Below are positions 11,001 through 19,450 of a DNA stretch of 46,068 bases, piece after piece (position 1 is the stretch's first letter; each line of letters opens with the position of its first letter). The notes beneath the pieces were generated by a model, which had not been told where the DNA came from, did no database searches, and saw only the letters and a program-made list of their open reading frames with translations. This DNA comes from Methanobacteriota archaeon (GTDB taxonomy: Archaea > Thermoplasmatota > Poseidoniia > MGIII > CG-Epi1), in NCBI GenBank assembly GCA_029977605.1, contig JAPOKN010000004.1, positions 1-46,068 on the forward strand, written 5' to 3'. The translations under genes were made by a program, and so were the position numbers.

Positions 11001-12146
11001 CCATATTATATCTATTTAGATTCTAATAAATTGGGTTACAACAGTTTAGCATATGATCCAGAAGAAGATAATTCCTATGCATTTGTCTTCAGAGCACGTG
11101 GTGTAGAAGGTACAGCTGAGATTGGAAACGTACAAGTTGTGAGAACACAAGATACAGGTTTCTTCTTCGCTAAAGATAATCCAAATAAGCTAACTTATGA
11201 AATATTCCCAAGTTTAGCTGTAGAAATGGATTATTTCGCTAAGAACATAGGTACAGAAGACAATGAGTTCCAATTCACTCCTCACTTGGTTGCACAAGGT
11301 AAGGATTACATGGGAGCTGCATTCACAATAACAGTACAAGTGTTAGTTAATGGAGTAGAAGATAATGATGTATCTTCAACATCAGACGGTAATGGAACTT
11401 ACACATATGGAGTAGAAATGGCTCCAGATGATGAAGCATTAATTACTGTAAGATTCTTAGCTCCAGACTTTGACTCTGAGAAAGGTGAACCTGCAGGAAA
11501 CCGCAAATTCGATGTGAAAATGGATCCTACTGACACAGGTAGTGATGAAGAAATGAGAGAGCCAACTTCGGCAACCTTGTTCATTAAGCCATCACAATTT
11601 GTTCTAGGCGATATGTCATACGACAGAGCAGGAGTTCTTGAAGGCGATTCATTAGCAATCACTGTAAAAGCATGGAACGAAGGAAACTACGCTTCAGATG
11701 TCTTAATGGTGGTCTATGTAATTGATTCAACTGGAGATGCATACAACACACCAGACGGTGTAAAACGTATGACTAGAGTAGCTTCAACTACAGAACCAGT
11801 AATGGCACCAAAACCAGTTCTTGAGTCACAAGGAATCTATCAGACATGGTACCCAATAACAGCAGTTTGGGAAGAAGCATTCATACCAGGTGAAACAACT
11901 CAGGATTTCACAAATGTTGAGTTATACGCAATGATTAATCCAGATCCAGAGCAACAAGACGTTGACAATGGTTACAAGAAACAAGACGAATACTTGAACC
12001 AAAAAGACGACAATGATGCGTTCGGACAGATTGCAGTTGTTAAAGACAAATCATCTACTCCATCTTTCGCACTTGGAATAGTAGGTATGTCAGTAGCAGC
12101 ATTAATTGCAGCAGCTGGTGCTTCTCTAAGAAGAGAAGAAGAATAA
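5022..12146 (+). CDS. Giant secreted, C-terminally anchored surface protein (2374 aa) with beta-sandwich modules and a cupredoxin domain
   Basis: N-terminal signal (TLMAVVVVVTMVTSTFVLFAPEASA), repeated STDGGxxW..YYGNPLR..VRLRF..VDDVSF modules, plastocyanin-like domain, C-terminal TPSFALGIVGMSVAALIAAAGASLRREEE. Confidence 0.92.
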   Translation: MQETYKIEKRDWAATLMAVVVVVTMVTSTFVLFAPEASARTGSDSYGYSFKDSAETDGPTYDWTDIVSSGTKLLGSTTDGAQGPFNIGFDFEFYETSYDKFYNGGDNGYITFGGAVSNAWTPYALPATQLGQNAIVAGWFDGGFCTSRNPNSGVYYETVGDEGSRQLIIQMQDQVYWSARDGSSYCNSGSAWATNTITWQILLNEGSNSIVLQYKDATGGSFYDNEYLTSGIQGVVDGTQYGLQYKYRSTPSSTIADETAVKFVAPPPKRNDLKLSATTIPQPISLAEDNILGATVTNNGVNCDTAGDCTPVPETDVDVTASIFSVKETVTEFDFDDRSNAEGWTHSGIGGASSKWTQALNDGVGNYNYGEEGTDDGSWSSGRKSTTFSGLFSDNQRIHYDGTDILVADDGSNSVKKIDTTDNSVTTILGPDLTNLRNVLDVTSDEDYYYTLARASSTYSSTTRICKWDRDDGAMVGSCSTAGKYGTALTIYEDADELFLLQTSSSSTYRKIVGFSTSNLATNGKSISYGSGVSSYYYSQDIDADENTGDVYISYREYNGRMRAYERATDGSYCASTSCYTQVYTGARYPISMEVHDNYAYIMGYYYSSWYGGIKKMPTNSLSSITTVISSFTQGTYKGSLAITDSEDIYVSSNYAYSYYNFLNYQDAVYYFESGSTSGTATTTIGPAPTYLAALSSPAMDLSDAVGLEMSFKISYNFYFRYEGAYLEVSTDGGNNWEYISNDKLSGKKYYGTTYTTWGNPLVTSRDAWTYYDTDGRYSSYSNTENWKETTATLDEYTGYDDVRLRFVVGYNTYSMSYYNAFFRVDDVSFTALEADETFATETQTIDSLDFKASESVSFFATNKFKPSAEGLQVGDTVGISINVPGNANDEDKTNQRVVVFREVKYVIFSDDFEGGDKGWTDGKVQYGTSDWAVRSISASSGANSMDSGYRNSNPVPSDTYVSTPALDLGLPVEAELQMKIAYYGYYTYDGYQAQISDDGGSTWSMITPIGGYPNNIYNYAYYGNPLRGQPAYTYYGSSTGFTSSPDSNKYIDVKFNLDAYTGQDDIMFRWVAGWSSIPTGYGFYNSFLRFDDFAVTGLVYNDNVGVSALELPDPIGIDETIALSTTVINAGINNQTAGAAKVRLQLGPMGLATYDTSDDIEYTSVSEAAAAGWSMTDKVCNTTYGTCTSWGSPAGFTIVADDDTTALGPEDGEFEMYYSGGSTETTTPTLNFADAESDLKLTLKHRYNFDYYSGMSTAYNGGQVLISTDDGDNWELFTPEGGYPGTMYNYAYYANPLYNQAGFVHCGDCSGVSGTASDNEDKYIETVFDMADYVGETEVKLKFQVGMYRYQYPGDGEHWYIDSLAFTGTGMESVAFEEIVAISGAAGPFVSGEKFEYSKDYHFQVPGEYKIEFTTWIGSDPSAGDDFTGDNTAAATRETMFTIAGTTADADATSNKNDELNRMYYEDDWTSAKDGGPQDGHQWRTDSTSSSPDSPVWWVGPDAYGSSYNGDDVSLMSPVIDLSQATSAKLVFDHVFSFYASIGNYNYYYDGGRVEISTNGGSTWSALPVTSGQGYGGSVYNYAYYGNPLRGQQAFVASSSAGNSMVETQCSLNDYTGEGFDNVRLRFRYGGAFPNWGSTWSIDNVGIYGLGFDLKQTSSSVPYTLEVGESSTITTSFINQGKGDLGAGGAMSEAYAYAYVNDMSGNELWSSSSSLGNLDMAYYDENGNTFAGESTPTISFDFPGMSNAGMYTAGVMVADSNGDMLSDLFSANNDANHMLLVGLGADMGSPMLAGGSNWGAASDVPSDVGAGALGVAWDETGVATGTLDIDIASQGTGFVPESPTVQIGTTVKWTNSDTMTHTVTDKASEFDSFDIAPGSSFELTFNEIGVFTYYCKYHPMMEGTITVTSDNSADEQARTNYINVWSAESYLFFWAKYDLSDDSAISVYAQKKGSDIDDAGTLALWGANGFKIMDGSDHSEVGDSLTGDSGWNPYYIYLDSNKLGYNSLAYDPEEDNSYAFVFRARGVEGTAEIGNVQVVRTQDTGFFFAKDNPNKLTYEIFPSLAVEMDYFAKNIGTEDNEFQFTPHLVAQGKDYMGAAFTITVQVLVNGVEDNDVSSTSDGNGTYTYGVEMAPDDEALITVRFLAPDFDSEKGEPAGNRKFDVKMDPTDTGSDEEMREPTSATLFIKPSQFVLGDMSYDRAGVLEGDSLAITVKAWNEGNYASDVLMVVYVIDSTGDAYNTPDGVKRMTRVASTTEPVMAPKPVLESQGIYQTWYPITAVWEEAFIPGETTQDFTNVELYAMINPDPEQQDVDNGYKKQDEYLNQKDDNDAFGQIAVVKDKSSTPSFALGIVGMSVAALIAAAGASLRREEE
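7107..9984 (+). repeat. Four divergent repeats of a MAM/immune-inhibitor-A-like jelly-roll module within the giant ORF
   Basis: Approximate module bounds 7107-7524, 7909-8323, 8704-9135, 9574-9984. Each reads xxLDLsxaxxxxlxf..Y..GGxvxISTDGGxxW..Y(N/T)YAYYGNPL...Y.G..dv.lrF....w.iDdv. Confidence 0.75.
10497..10746 (+). other. Plastocyanin-like (type I blue copper, cupredoxin) domain inside the giant ORF
   Basis: GFVPESPTVQIGTTVKWTNSDTMTHTVTD...FNEIGVFTYYCKYHPMMEGTITV; ligands H1862 and C1896-x2-H-x2-M (C..H..M.G). Confidence 0.88.
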
Positions 12147-12158
12147 GTAAGTCAATGA

Positions 12159-12192
12159 GGAAAAGGGGAAGTTTTACTTCCCCCTATTTTCC
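12159..12192 (+). terminator. Strong inverted repeat just after the giant ORF, possible terminator or 3' stabiliser
   Basis: GGAAAAGGGGAAG-TTTTA-CTTCCCCCTATTTTCC; 7-bp core GGGGAAG/CTTCCCC extended by GGAAAA/TTTTCC. Confidence 0.55.
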
Positions 12193-12243
12193 GCTTTAAA
12201 TATTAGCGTCAGCTTTAATGAGGCCTAGTTTTAAATCGGGAAT

Positions 12244-13152
12244 ATGGCGGAGCCAATATCATCAATGGGAACATTGATTCTGATTACAATAGGATTATTA
12301 GTTTCATACTATTGTTTACGAAACCAGTTCATGGTTTCCCAGTCATTGGTTTTCATAAATTTTTCAATATTCGCAAGTTGGTGGATGATTTATCTACTAT
12401 CTCCAAAATTAGGAATTGAAGCTCTAATTGATCTAGGTTTCAAATCGCAATACATTGCCGAGCCACAATTTAGATTAGTTTCGATCATAACAGCTATGTT
12501 CATGCACGGTGGTTCGATGCATATTCTGATGAATATGCTAGTTCTAATTTTGTTAGGAGTTCCATTTGAAGAGAGAATAGGTTCTAGGTCCTTTTTTCTG
12601 ATTTACTTTATTTCAGGAATTTTAGGTTCTTTGATCACAGGGTCAGTATCAGTTTTCAATGCAGAAGGCCTTAACACATTGAATATAGGAGCCTCGGGCG
12701 CCGTTTTTGGAATAATGGGTGGTTTTGCCTTATTGTATCCTCGAGATGAGATACCAATGTTACTAGGTCCAATTTTTCTCCAAAGAGTCCCTGTGATTCT
12801 TGCAACAATAGTCTTTGTGGCGATGGAAACACTATATGTTGGAATGAATACACAAGACGGTATTGGCCATGGAACACACATGGCTTCATTTATAGCAGGG
12901 GTTTTTCTTTCACCATTGTTTCCTAAGAGGGGAATTGTTGAAAAACAATCAATTAGTTTTGATATAAATTATCTTACTAAATTATATGATAAAAGTAGTA
13001 AAGGTGAATACGAGTTATCAATGTTGAAACAGGCAGATGAACCAGAGTTACAATCAGCCTGGTTAGAAACATTCTTAGAGAAACAAACATGCTTAGAATG
13101 CACTGGCAAGCTAGATTCAAAGGGCGTTTGTTCAGATTGCGATACTAGTTAG
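12244..13152 (+). CDS. Rhomboid-family intramembrane serine protease with C-terminal zinc-ribbon-like motif
   Basis: HGGSMHILMNML, NIGASGAVFGIMGG (catalytic Ser), GHGTHMASFIAG (catalytic His); C-terminal CLECTGKLDSKGVCSDC. Confidence 0.93.
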   Translation: MAEPISSMGTLILITIGLLVSYYCLRNQFMVSQSLVFINFSIFASWWMIYLLSPKLGIEALIDLGFKSQYIAEPQFRLVSIITAMFMHGGSMHILMNMLVLILLGVPFEERIGSRSFFLIYFISGILGSLITGSVSVFNAEGLNTLNIGASGAVFGIMGGFALLYPRDEIPMLLGPIFLQRVPVILATIVFVAMETLYVGMNTQDGIGHGTHMASFIAGVFLSPLFPKRGIVEKQSISFDINYLTKLYDKSSKGEYELSMLKQADEPELQSAWLETFLEKQTCLECTGKLDSKGVCSDCDTS

Positions 13153-14619
13153 CTAAGCAGTCAGGAAATGGTCGTAGAATAGGGCAACAACTATTGAGCC
13201 TATAGTACAAGTTATAATCATAACAGGAACTCCTACACCAAGCCATTCTTTGGTTGAAATTTTGTGCCCGCCTCTTTCGCTAATTGCAATGGTCATAACG
13301 TTTGCACTAGAACCAATAGGGGTAGCATTTCCTCCAAATCCACAGCCAATAGCTAAAGCCCAATACAGAGGGATAATATCTACTTCAGCTACACCAGTAA
13401 TTGGATCTTTACTTAATTCTCCTATTTCTAGTATTACAGGTAGCATAGCTGCACAAAAAGGAATGTTATCAACTATGGCAGATGCAATAGCGGAAACCCA
13501 AATGAGAACAATAACCAATACCACGGGACTGTTATGTATTGATCCATCAGGTCCAAAATTATCAAATATCATATTAGCTATAGCCTCTAGATATCCCATA
13601 GCTTCCAGCCCTCCAACCATAACAAATAACCCTGCGAAGAATAAAAGTGCACCCCATTCGACTTTATGCACAACTTCATGGATATCCATACGTTTTTCCT
13701 CGGGAACGCCTAGCATACTAATTGACATAGCAATACCTGCACCACCGAGAGATACTGCGGAAATTTCTAAATCTAAATGCAAAAGTTCCACAGCAGCAAA
13801 CATTACAACAGTTACTGCCAAAGCTCCTAAAGTTCTGTACATCAAAGTATCATTTTTTACAGCTTCCCATTCATCTTCACTAGTTACTTCTTCCACATTC
13901 TGAGGTTTAACTTCTCTCCAGTTTTTGAAGTGGCGATGCATAAACCAGAGAGTAGCACCCCAAGCAATTATGGCCAAAGGAGTTAAGTGGTAGATAAAAC
14001 TCATAAAACCGAATCCTAAGCCTCGAGCGCTTGCATATGACGCGATTAAAACGTTAGGAGGATCTCCTACTAATGTTGCAACACCTCCTGTGTTTGAAAA
14101 GATTGCTAGGGCAATTAGTGGTGGGATAGGATTAATTTCAATCTTAGAGCAAATTTTTAGGGTTACAGGTGCAATTAGAATCAAAGCTGTAACATTATCA
14201 ATAAAGACGGAGATTACAGTGGTGAAAGTTCCTAGATAGAATACCAATTTCCAAGGATCTCCGCCTGATAATTTTGTAGCTTTTATTGCCACAAATTCAA
14301 AGAAACCACTTATTTCTAGCATTCCAGCAAAGATCATCATTCCCAATAGTAATCCTATGACGTTGAAATCTATAGCCTCAAACAGATTATTTTCACATAC
14401 AGCACCGGCTTCACCGTGACCACCTCCTGTACACCAAGTTAGAGAATTGTAGTAAGTTCCAACCAGGAGCATTCCAACGGCACCTCCCCAAGCTGCTAAA
14501 ACACGATCTACAATTTCCCCTAAAATTAAAGCGAAAGCAATCAAAAATACCAGCAAAATTAAAATGGCCTCAATAGACCCAGTATCAGCTACATAACTAC
14601 TAGTTGCATCTGTCGACAT
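13153..14619 (-). CDS. ArsB/NhaD/SLC13-superfamily ion transporter
   Basis: Polytopic; DNVTALILIAPVTL, GDPPNVLIAS, IVDNIPFCAAMLPV, GNATPIGSSANVMT inverted-repeat motifs of the ion transporter superfamily. Confidence 0.88.
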   Translation of the reverse strand: MSTDATSSYVADTGSIEAILILLVFLIAFALILGEIVDRVLAAWGGAVGMLLVGTYYNSLTWCTGGGHGEAGAVCENNLFEAIDFNVIGLLLGMMIFAGMLEISGFFEFVAIKATKLSGGDPWKLVFYLGTFTTVISVFIDNVTALILIAPVTLKICSKIEINPIPPLIALAIFSNTGGVATLVGDPPNVLIASYASARGLGFGFMSFIYHLTPLAIIAWGATLWFMHRHFKNWREVKPQNVEEVTSEDEWEAVKNDTLMYRTLGALAVTVVMFAAVELLHLDLEISAVSLGGAGIAMSISMLGVPEEKRMDIHEVVHKVEWGALLFFAGLFVMVGGLEAMGYLEAIANMIFDNFGPDGSIHNSPVVLVIVLIWVSAIASAIVDNIPFCAAMLPVILEIGELSKDPITGVAEVDIIPLYWALAIGCGFGGNATPIGSSANVMTIAISERGGHKISTKEWLGVGVPVMIITCTIGSIVVALFYDHFLTA

Positions 14620-14650
14620 AAGTTAAATATTCAAAGGTAGGATTAAAAGC

Positions 14651-16945
14651 TTAAGCCATCCTATTCCATAGAGGTTCGGTCCATTTTTTTCTCAATTCTT
14701 CAATTGAAAACATGATACTTTCTTTTTCATTTAATACAAAGTTCACGTTCTTATTTACAGTTCCAATTTTTTTAGCAAAATCAAATCTTTTAGAAAATTC
14801 TCCTTCGAGGCCAGGTTTAACTTGAACGATCCATCTTCCATTTGATTCATTAAATAATTCTAAATCAGCCCTCATGTCTCCAGATAAATTTATTTCAGCT
14901 CCAACTCCACTCATGCACATTTCAATTATTGCAAGTGCCATACCTCCTGTAGAAATGTCATGGCATGCGACAACTTCTCCGCATTCGATAGCATCAATTA
15001 GTTGTTCCATTCTAGGAATAAATGAATCAAAGTCAGTGGTAGGTACATTAGGGCAATTAATGCCTAAGGTTCTATAATACAAACTAGCGCCCAGCTGTTG
15101 TTTATTGTCTCCTACTAGCCATATATCACCTTCATTCTTCAAATCACTAGTAACACATTTTCTGATATCATCAACAAGTCCGATTCCCATTAGAACAGGT
15201 GTAGGAGGTATTGCACCTTCAGCAGTCTCGTTGTATAAGCTAACATTACCTGAAACATAAGGGACGTCAACAGAAGTTGCGGCATCTCTGAGTGCATCAC
15301 AACTTGACTTAAATTGTCCCATAATCTCAGGCCTTTGAGGATTTCCAAAACATAAACAATCAGCTAATGAATCAATCCTAGCACCTACAGAAGCCAAATT
15401 ACGACAAATCTCCTCGACAGCGCTCATTGTGCCATGGTATGGATTGGCTTCCATCAAGTGAGGATTGATGTCTGTAGTCAAAGCAAGCCCTTTCCAAGAA
15501 TCCTCTACAGGCTTTAATACCGATGAATCTCCATGAACTTCTTTACCGATTTTACCCTGAATTGGTTTAATTGCTGTAGCGCCCCTGACCTCATGATCAT
15601 ATTGCCTAATTACCCAGTCTTTCGAAGCAACCTCAGGATTACTGATAATTTCCTCTATTGTTTTAGATAAATTCAAAGGAAGTTCAGGTAATTCTACCGC
15701 TTCTAAATTGTTAACTTCAGGTAAAGTATATGGCCGATTGTATACTGGCCCTCCGGTTGTAAACTCTAAGTCCAAATTCAAAATTTCAGTATTGTGAAAT
15801 CTTACAATATTTCGTTTTTCTTTGATTACTTCTCCAATTGCAACAGCTTCGACGTCCCATGCATTACACCGATCTAGAACGGTTTGTACATCATTAGGCT
15901 TAACAGTAAACATCATTCTTTCTTGAGATTCAGAAACCCAAATTTCCCAGGGTGCCATATTTTTTAATTTTAAATGAACTTTTTCTAAGTCAACTTTTGC
16001 ACCAAAACCAGCATCTAAGGCAAGTTCACCTACAACACAGGAGAGTCCGCCACCTCCTAAATCTTTCATTCCAGTTAATAATCCTAATTCATTCAATTCT
16101 AAGCATAAATGCATCAAAGGTTCTTTTGTAATGGGATCGCCTAATTGAACTGCTCCAATATCATCTTCAGATCCGGCATCTAAATCTCTAGAAGCAAAAG
16201 TAACGCCATGTATTCCGTCTCTTCCTGTTTTTCCACCGGCTAATATGTAAATATCACCTATATCTCCAGCATGACTATGAATCATCAAATCTTTTTTTAC
16301 TATACCAATGCACCCTACATTTACTAAAGGATTTCCAGTGTATCTTGGATGGAAAGCAACTTGTCCAGCAACAGTTGGAATTCCTACTCTGTTTCCGTAG
16401 TCTCGAATTCCGGCTACGACGCCACCCATTAGGTATTGTGGATGTTTAATCCCATCAGGAAGCTCATCGCGAGGCAAGTCTAAATTTCCAAAAAAGATAG
16501 GATCTACAAGCGCAATAGGTTGTGCGCCCATGCACACGACATCCCTTAGTATTCCTCCAATTCCGGTTGCAGACCCTCCGTAAGGATCCAATGCAGAAGG
16601 ATGATTATGGGATTCTAATCCGACAGCATAATAATGCTCATCATCAAATTCCATAATGCCTGCATCTTCCCGTGCGACAACTTTTTTTGATGATTTCAAC
16701 CCAAAAACAGTTTCTTCTAAAACAGGTTTTGATGATTTATAGCAACAATGTTCAGACCATGCTTGATCTATAGCCTGTAGTTCAACATCAGTGGGTTTTC
16801 TTCCTTCTTTAGAAAAGTATTTTTTTACATTTTCCATTTCATCACTTAGTAAACCAAGCCCTAAAGATTTTACAACTTCATCCAAATCAGAATTCTCTAA
16901 ATCAACGTAAAAAACATTTTCCAAATTTTTAACCGGTTCAAGCAT
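14651..16945 (-). CDS. purL: Phosphoribosylformylglycinamidine synthase subunit PurL
   Basis: DQAWSEHCCYKSSKPVL, GLESHNHPSALDPYGGSATGIGGI, MKDLGGGGLSC, CHDISTGGMALA. Confidence 0.97.
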   Translation of the reverse strand: MLEPVKNLENVFYVDLENSDLDEVVKSLGLGLLSDEMENVKKYFSKEGRKPTDVELQAIDQAWSEHCCYKSSKPVLEETVFGLKSSKKVVAREDAGIMEFDDEHYYAVGLESHNHPSALDPYGGSATGIGGILRDVVCMGAQPIALVDPIFFGNLDLPRDELPDGIKHPQYLMGGVVAGIRDYGNRVGIPTVAGQVAFHPRYTGNPLVNVGCIGIVKKDLMIHSHAGDIGDIYILAGGKTGRDGIHGVTFASRDLDAGSEDDIGAVQLGDPITKEPLMHLCLELNELGLLTGMKDLGGGGLSCVVGELALDAGFGAKVDLEKVHLKLKNMAPWEIWVSESQERMMFTVKPNDVQTVLDRCNAWDVEAVAIGEVIKEKRNIVRFHNTEILNLDLEFTTGGPVYNRPYTLPEVNNLEAVELPELPLNLSKTIEEIISNPEVASKDWVIRQYDHEVRGATAIKPIQGKIGKEVHGDSSVLKPVEDSWKGLALTTDINPHLMEANPYHGTMSAVEEICRNLASVGARIDSLADCLCFGNPQRPEIMGQFKSSCDALRDAATSVDVPYVSGNVSLYNETAEGAIPPTPVLMGIGLVDDIRKCVTSDLKNEGDIWLVGDNKQQLGASLYYRTLGINCPNVPTTDFDSFIPRMEQLIDAIECGEVVACHDISTGGMALAIIEMCMSGVGAEINLSGDMRADLELFNESNGRWIVQVKPGLEGEFSKRFDFAKKIGTVNKNVNFVLNEKESIMFSIEELRKKWTEPLWNRMA

Positions 16946-17191
16946 TTATTTTGCCACCGAAATAGAATATTCATGAACTACTGGATTTGCTAATAATTTT
17001 TTGCAAATTTCCTCAGATTCCTTAATTGCTTCAGTTTCGTTCTTATCAATAGTAATTCTGTAGCATTTAACAGAGTCCACTTTTTTAACGCTATCAAAGC
17101 CTAATAAATCTAGGGCTTTTTTCACATTAACGCCTTCTGGATCAGCCATTCCTGATTTTAGTCCAACCTGTATTTCGATTTCAGTAGTCAT
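16946..17191 (-). CDS. purS: Phosphoribosylformylglycinamidine synthase subunit PurS
   Basis: 81-aa PurS-like protein (GMADPEGVNVKKALDLLGFDSVKKV) immediately upstream of purL. Confidence 0.93.
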   Translation of the reverse strand: MTTEIEIQVGLKSGMADPEGVNVKKALDLLGFDSVKKVDSVKCYRITIDKNETEAIKESEEICKKLLANPVVHEYSISVAK

Positions 17192-17261
17192 AAAAGTCTA
17201 ATGTTACAGATTAAGGCCAGAATAAAAATTAATCGGCATAATTTTAGAGTTAATATAGGAA

Positions 17262-17756
17262 TCAGATAAGATTAAAATAGTCGAAAAGAAGTATGGCAAG
17301 CAAGGTTTGAAACCCTGCAGCAATGTCATCCAATAAAATTCCATGGCCTCCATGGAGTTTTTCTAAATTTCTTGCAGGCCATAATTTTGCTACATCAAAA
17401 ATACGGAATAAGATAAATGATAAAAACCAAATATGATTTTCCATTGAAAATTGAATAAGACTCAATGAAGCAATTATAATAAGATATCCAATAACTTCAT
17501 CTAGGACATATATTCCAGGATCGCCTCCATACTTTTTTTCAGCCCAAGGTGCTAATATTAAGCCAAAGTAGTACATTATAGGAATTAATGTTAGTAAAGC
17601 ATATCCTGCATTGCTTTCAAGATAATTAGTTAGTAAGAATCCTAGTACAACACCGCCTAAAGTTCCAAATGTCCCAGGAGCAATAGGAGCCCTTCCTAAA
17701 AAGAAGAAAGACAGATAAATTTCTTTGAATAACTCTTTATTCATTTTTAGCCTCAA
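17262..17756 (-). CDS. pgpA: Phosphatidylglycerophosphatase A-like protein
   Basis: GRAPIAPGTFGTLGGVV, DPGIYVLDEVIGYLI, FRIFDVAKLWPARNLEKLHGGHGILLDDIAAG. Confidence 0.92.
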   Translation of the reverse strand: MRLKMNKELFKEIYLSFFFLGRAPIAPGTFGTLGGVVLGFLLTNYLESNAGYALLTLIPIMYYFGLILAPWAEKKYGGDPGIYVLDEVIGYLIIIASLSLIQFSMENHIWFLSFILFRIFDVAKLWPARNLEKLHGGHGILLDDIAAGFQTLLAILLFDYFNLI

Positions 17757-18366
17757 CCCAAAAATGGTTCATTCTTTGTATGGCAGTTAGATTTCCTAAT
17801 ATTGCCAGCACGGCAACTACGATGGTAACGATAGTCTCGACATCTCCCATTAATTCACCAATCAACAATCCCATTCCTAAAATAAACCACCTTTCGGGCC
17901 TTTCAATTAATCCAATACCTTCTTGTGAAACACCTAGTCTTTCGGCAGCTGCGCGACAGTATGATGTTTGAAATGCTCCAATCATTGCAGCCATTGCCCA
18001 CATTTGTCCAGAAATAAACTCAAGGCTTTCAATAGGCAAAGGATTTACCCAATCGCAAAGAATTAGGGCACTAAAAGCGATACAATCAGCATATCTATCT
18101 AAAGTCGCATCTAAGTATCCGCCTCTTACAGAACTGGTTTTTGTCGCTCTTGCAACTAATCCATCTGCACCGTCGAAAAGAGATGCAATCATCCCTACCA
18201 AAAAAGCGTAATAAATATTTTGATCGTATAATAGCAATGCAGCATACATAGTCAAAGCAACTCCAGAAATTGTAATATGATTCGGTTTGATGCCGAATTT
18301 ACCAAGTCCTTTGGCCAGCGGATCAAACAGCTTTCCAGCAGCAGTTTTCAGAGTTTTACTAAGCAT
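17737..18366 (-). CDS. CDP-alcohol phosphatidyltransferase (archaetidylinositol-phosphate synthase-like)
   Basis: DGADGLVARATKTSSVRGGYLDATLDRYAD CAPT motif. Track ORF begins at 18411; MLSKTLKTAAGKLFDP at 18366 is the likely start. Overlaps pgpA by 20 nt. Confidence 0.88.
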   Translation of the reverse strand: MLSKTLKTAAGKLFDPLAKGLGKFGIKPNHITISGVALTMYAALLLYDQNIYYAFLVGMIASLFDGADGLVARATKTSSVRGGYLDATLDRYADCIAFSALILCDWVNPLPIESLEFISGQMWAMAAMIGAFQTSYCRAAAERLGVSQEGIGLIERPERWFILGMGLLIGELMGDVETIVTIVVAVLAILGNLTAIQRMNHFWVEAKNE

Positions 18367-18425
18367 GGAAGTAAAATGACATGGGAGAGGCTCTTTTAGT
18401 CCCTTGTCCAATGAGCAAATAGCTT

Positions 18426-19388
18426 ATGGACCGAGACCTGATAAAACAACAATTAGAATATGCGCTAGAAGGAACAAACTTTGATGACCAAGGGGAATTA
18501 TACAAAGGTAAAGTTCGAGATAATTACATTAACGAAGAGACGATAACTATGGTTACCACTGATCGAATTTCTGCATTTGACAGAGTTCTAGGTACTGTAC
18601 CATTCAAAGGTCAAGCTCTAACGGAATTAGCAGATTGGTGGTTTGGTGAAACTGCAGACATTGTAGCAAATCACATAATTAAGCGTCCACATCCTAATGT
18701 TTGGAAAGTTAAAAAATGTGAACCAATTCAAGTTGAGATGGTAGTTAGGGGCTATCTAACTGGCGTAACCTCAACATCAGCATGGACGGCTTACCAAAAA
18801 GGAGATAGAAATTTTTGTGGAAATGAGTTGCCAGATGGCATGCGTAAGAATGAAGCCTTTCCAGAACCTATAATCACACCGTCAACAAAGGCAGCACAAG
18901 GTGAACATGATGAATCTGTTGCCCCATCGGAATTGTACAAAAGAGGTGCTGTTGATCCTGGCCTTTACAAGGAATTAGCACGTATTTCAATGAGATTATA
19001 TGAAAGAGGAGTTTCTAGAGCAGCTGACCATGGAATGATATTTGTTGATACAAAATATGAGTTCGGAATATCTAATGGTAAAATAATGCTGATGGATGAA
19101 GTCAACACTCCAGATTCAAGTAGATATTGGATGAAAGATGATTATGAAGATAGATTTGAAAAAGGTGAAGAACCACGTAAGCTTGACAAAGAATACGTCA
19201 GAACCTGGCTTTCTGAGCAAGGTTTCACTGGAGAGGGTAAGCCACCTAAGCTTACAGATGAAATTCGAGTTGAAGCATCAGCAAGATATATGGAAGTAGT
19301 TGAAAAATTCACGGGAGAACCTATGCAATTGGATGTAGGGCCTGTAGATAAATCAATATACTCGATACTCAATCCATTTGCATATTAG
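18426..19388 (+). CDS. purC: Phosphoribosylaminoimidazole-succinocarboxamide synthase (SAICAR synthetase)
   Basis: YKGKVRDNY, TTDRISAFDRVLGTVPFKGQALTELADWWF, LMDEVNTPDSSRYW. Confidence 0.96.
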   Translation: MDRDLIKQQLEYALEGTNFDDQGELYKGKVRDNYINEETITMVTTDRISAFDRVLGTVPFKGQALTELADWWFGETADIVANHIIKRPHPNVWKVKKCEPIQVEMVVRGYLTGVTSTSAWTAYQKGDRNFCGNELPDGMRKNEAFPEPIITPSTKAAQGEHDESVAPSELYKRGAVDPGLYKELARISMRLYERGVSRAADHGMIFVDTKYEFGISNGKIMLMDEVNTPDSSRYWMKDDYEDRFEKGEEPRKLDKEYVRTWLSEQGFTGEGKPPKLTDEIRVEASARYMEVVEKFTGEPMQLDVGPVDKSIYSILNPFAY

Positions 19389-19450
19389 CTGAATAGTCAG
19401 CTTTATATCATATGCTCGAGGTTTACAAATTCCTAGAGGCGTATTTAGTT

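Noticed and set aside
5227-11662. Short ORFs listed within or antisense to giant gene 1 (e.g. 5238-5519 -, 5738-6013 -, 11399-11662 -)
   Set aside because: They overlap a clearly coding frame with recognisable domains; translations are low-complexity by-products of the opposite strand.
12244-13152. Rhomboid as a rhombosortase acting on GlyGly-CTERM proteins
   Set aside because: No GlyGly-CTERM motif seen in the window tails; they look archaeosortase-like instead.
13250-13903. 217-aa ORF on + strand
   Set aside because: Fully antisense to a well-supported transporter gene; Pro/Ser/Thr/Ile-rich translation is typical of shadow ORFs.
14651-17191. Missing purQ next to purS-purL as an anomaly
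   Set aside because: purQ is often located elsewhere in archaea; absence from this window alone means little.
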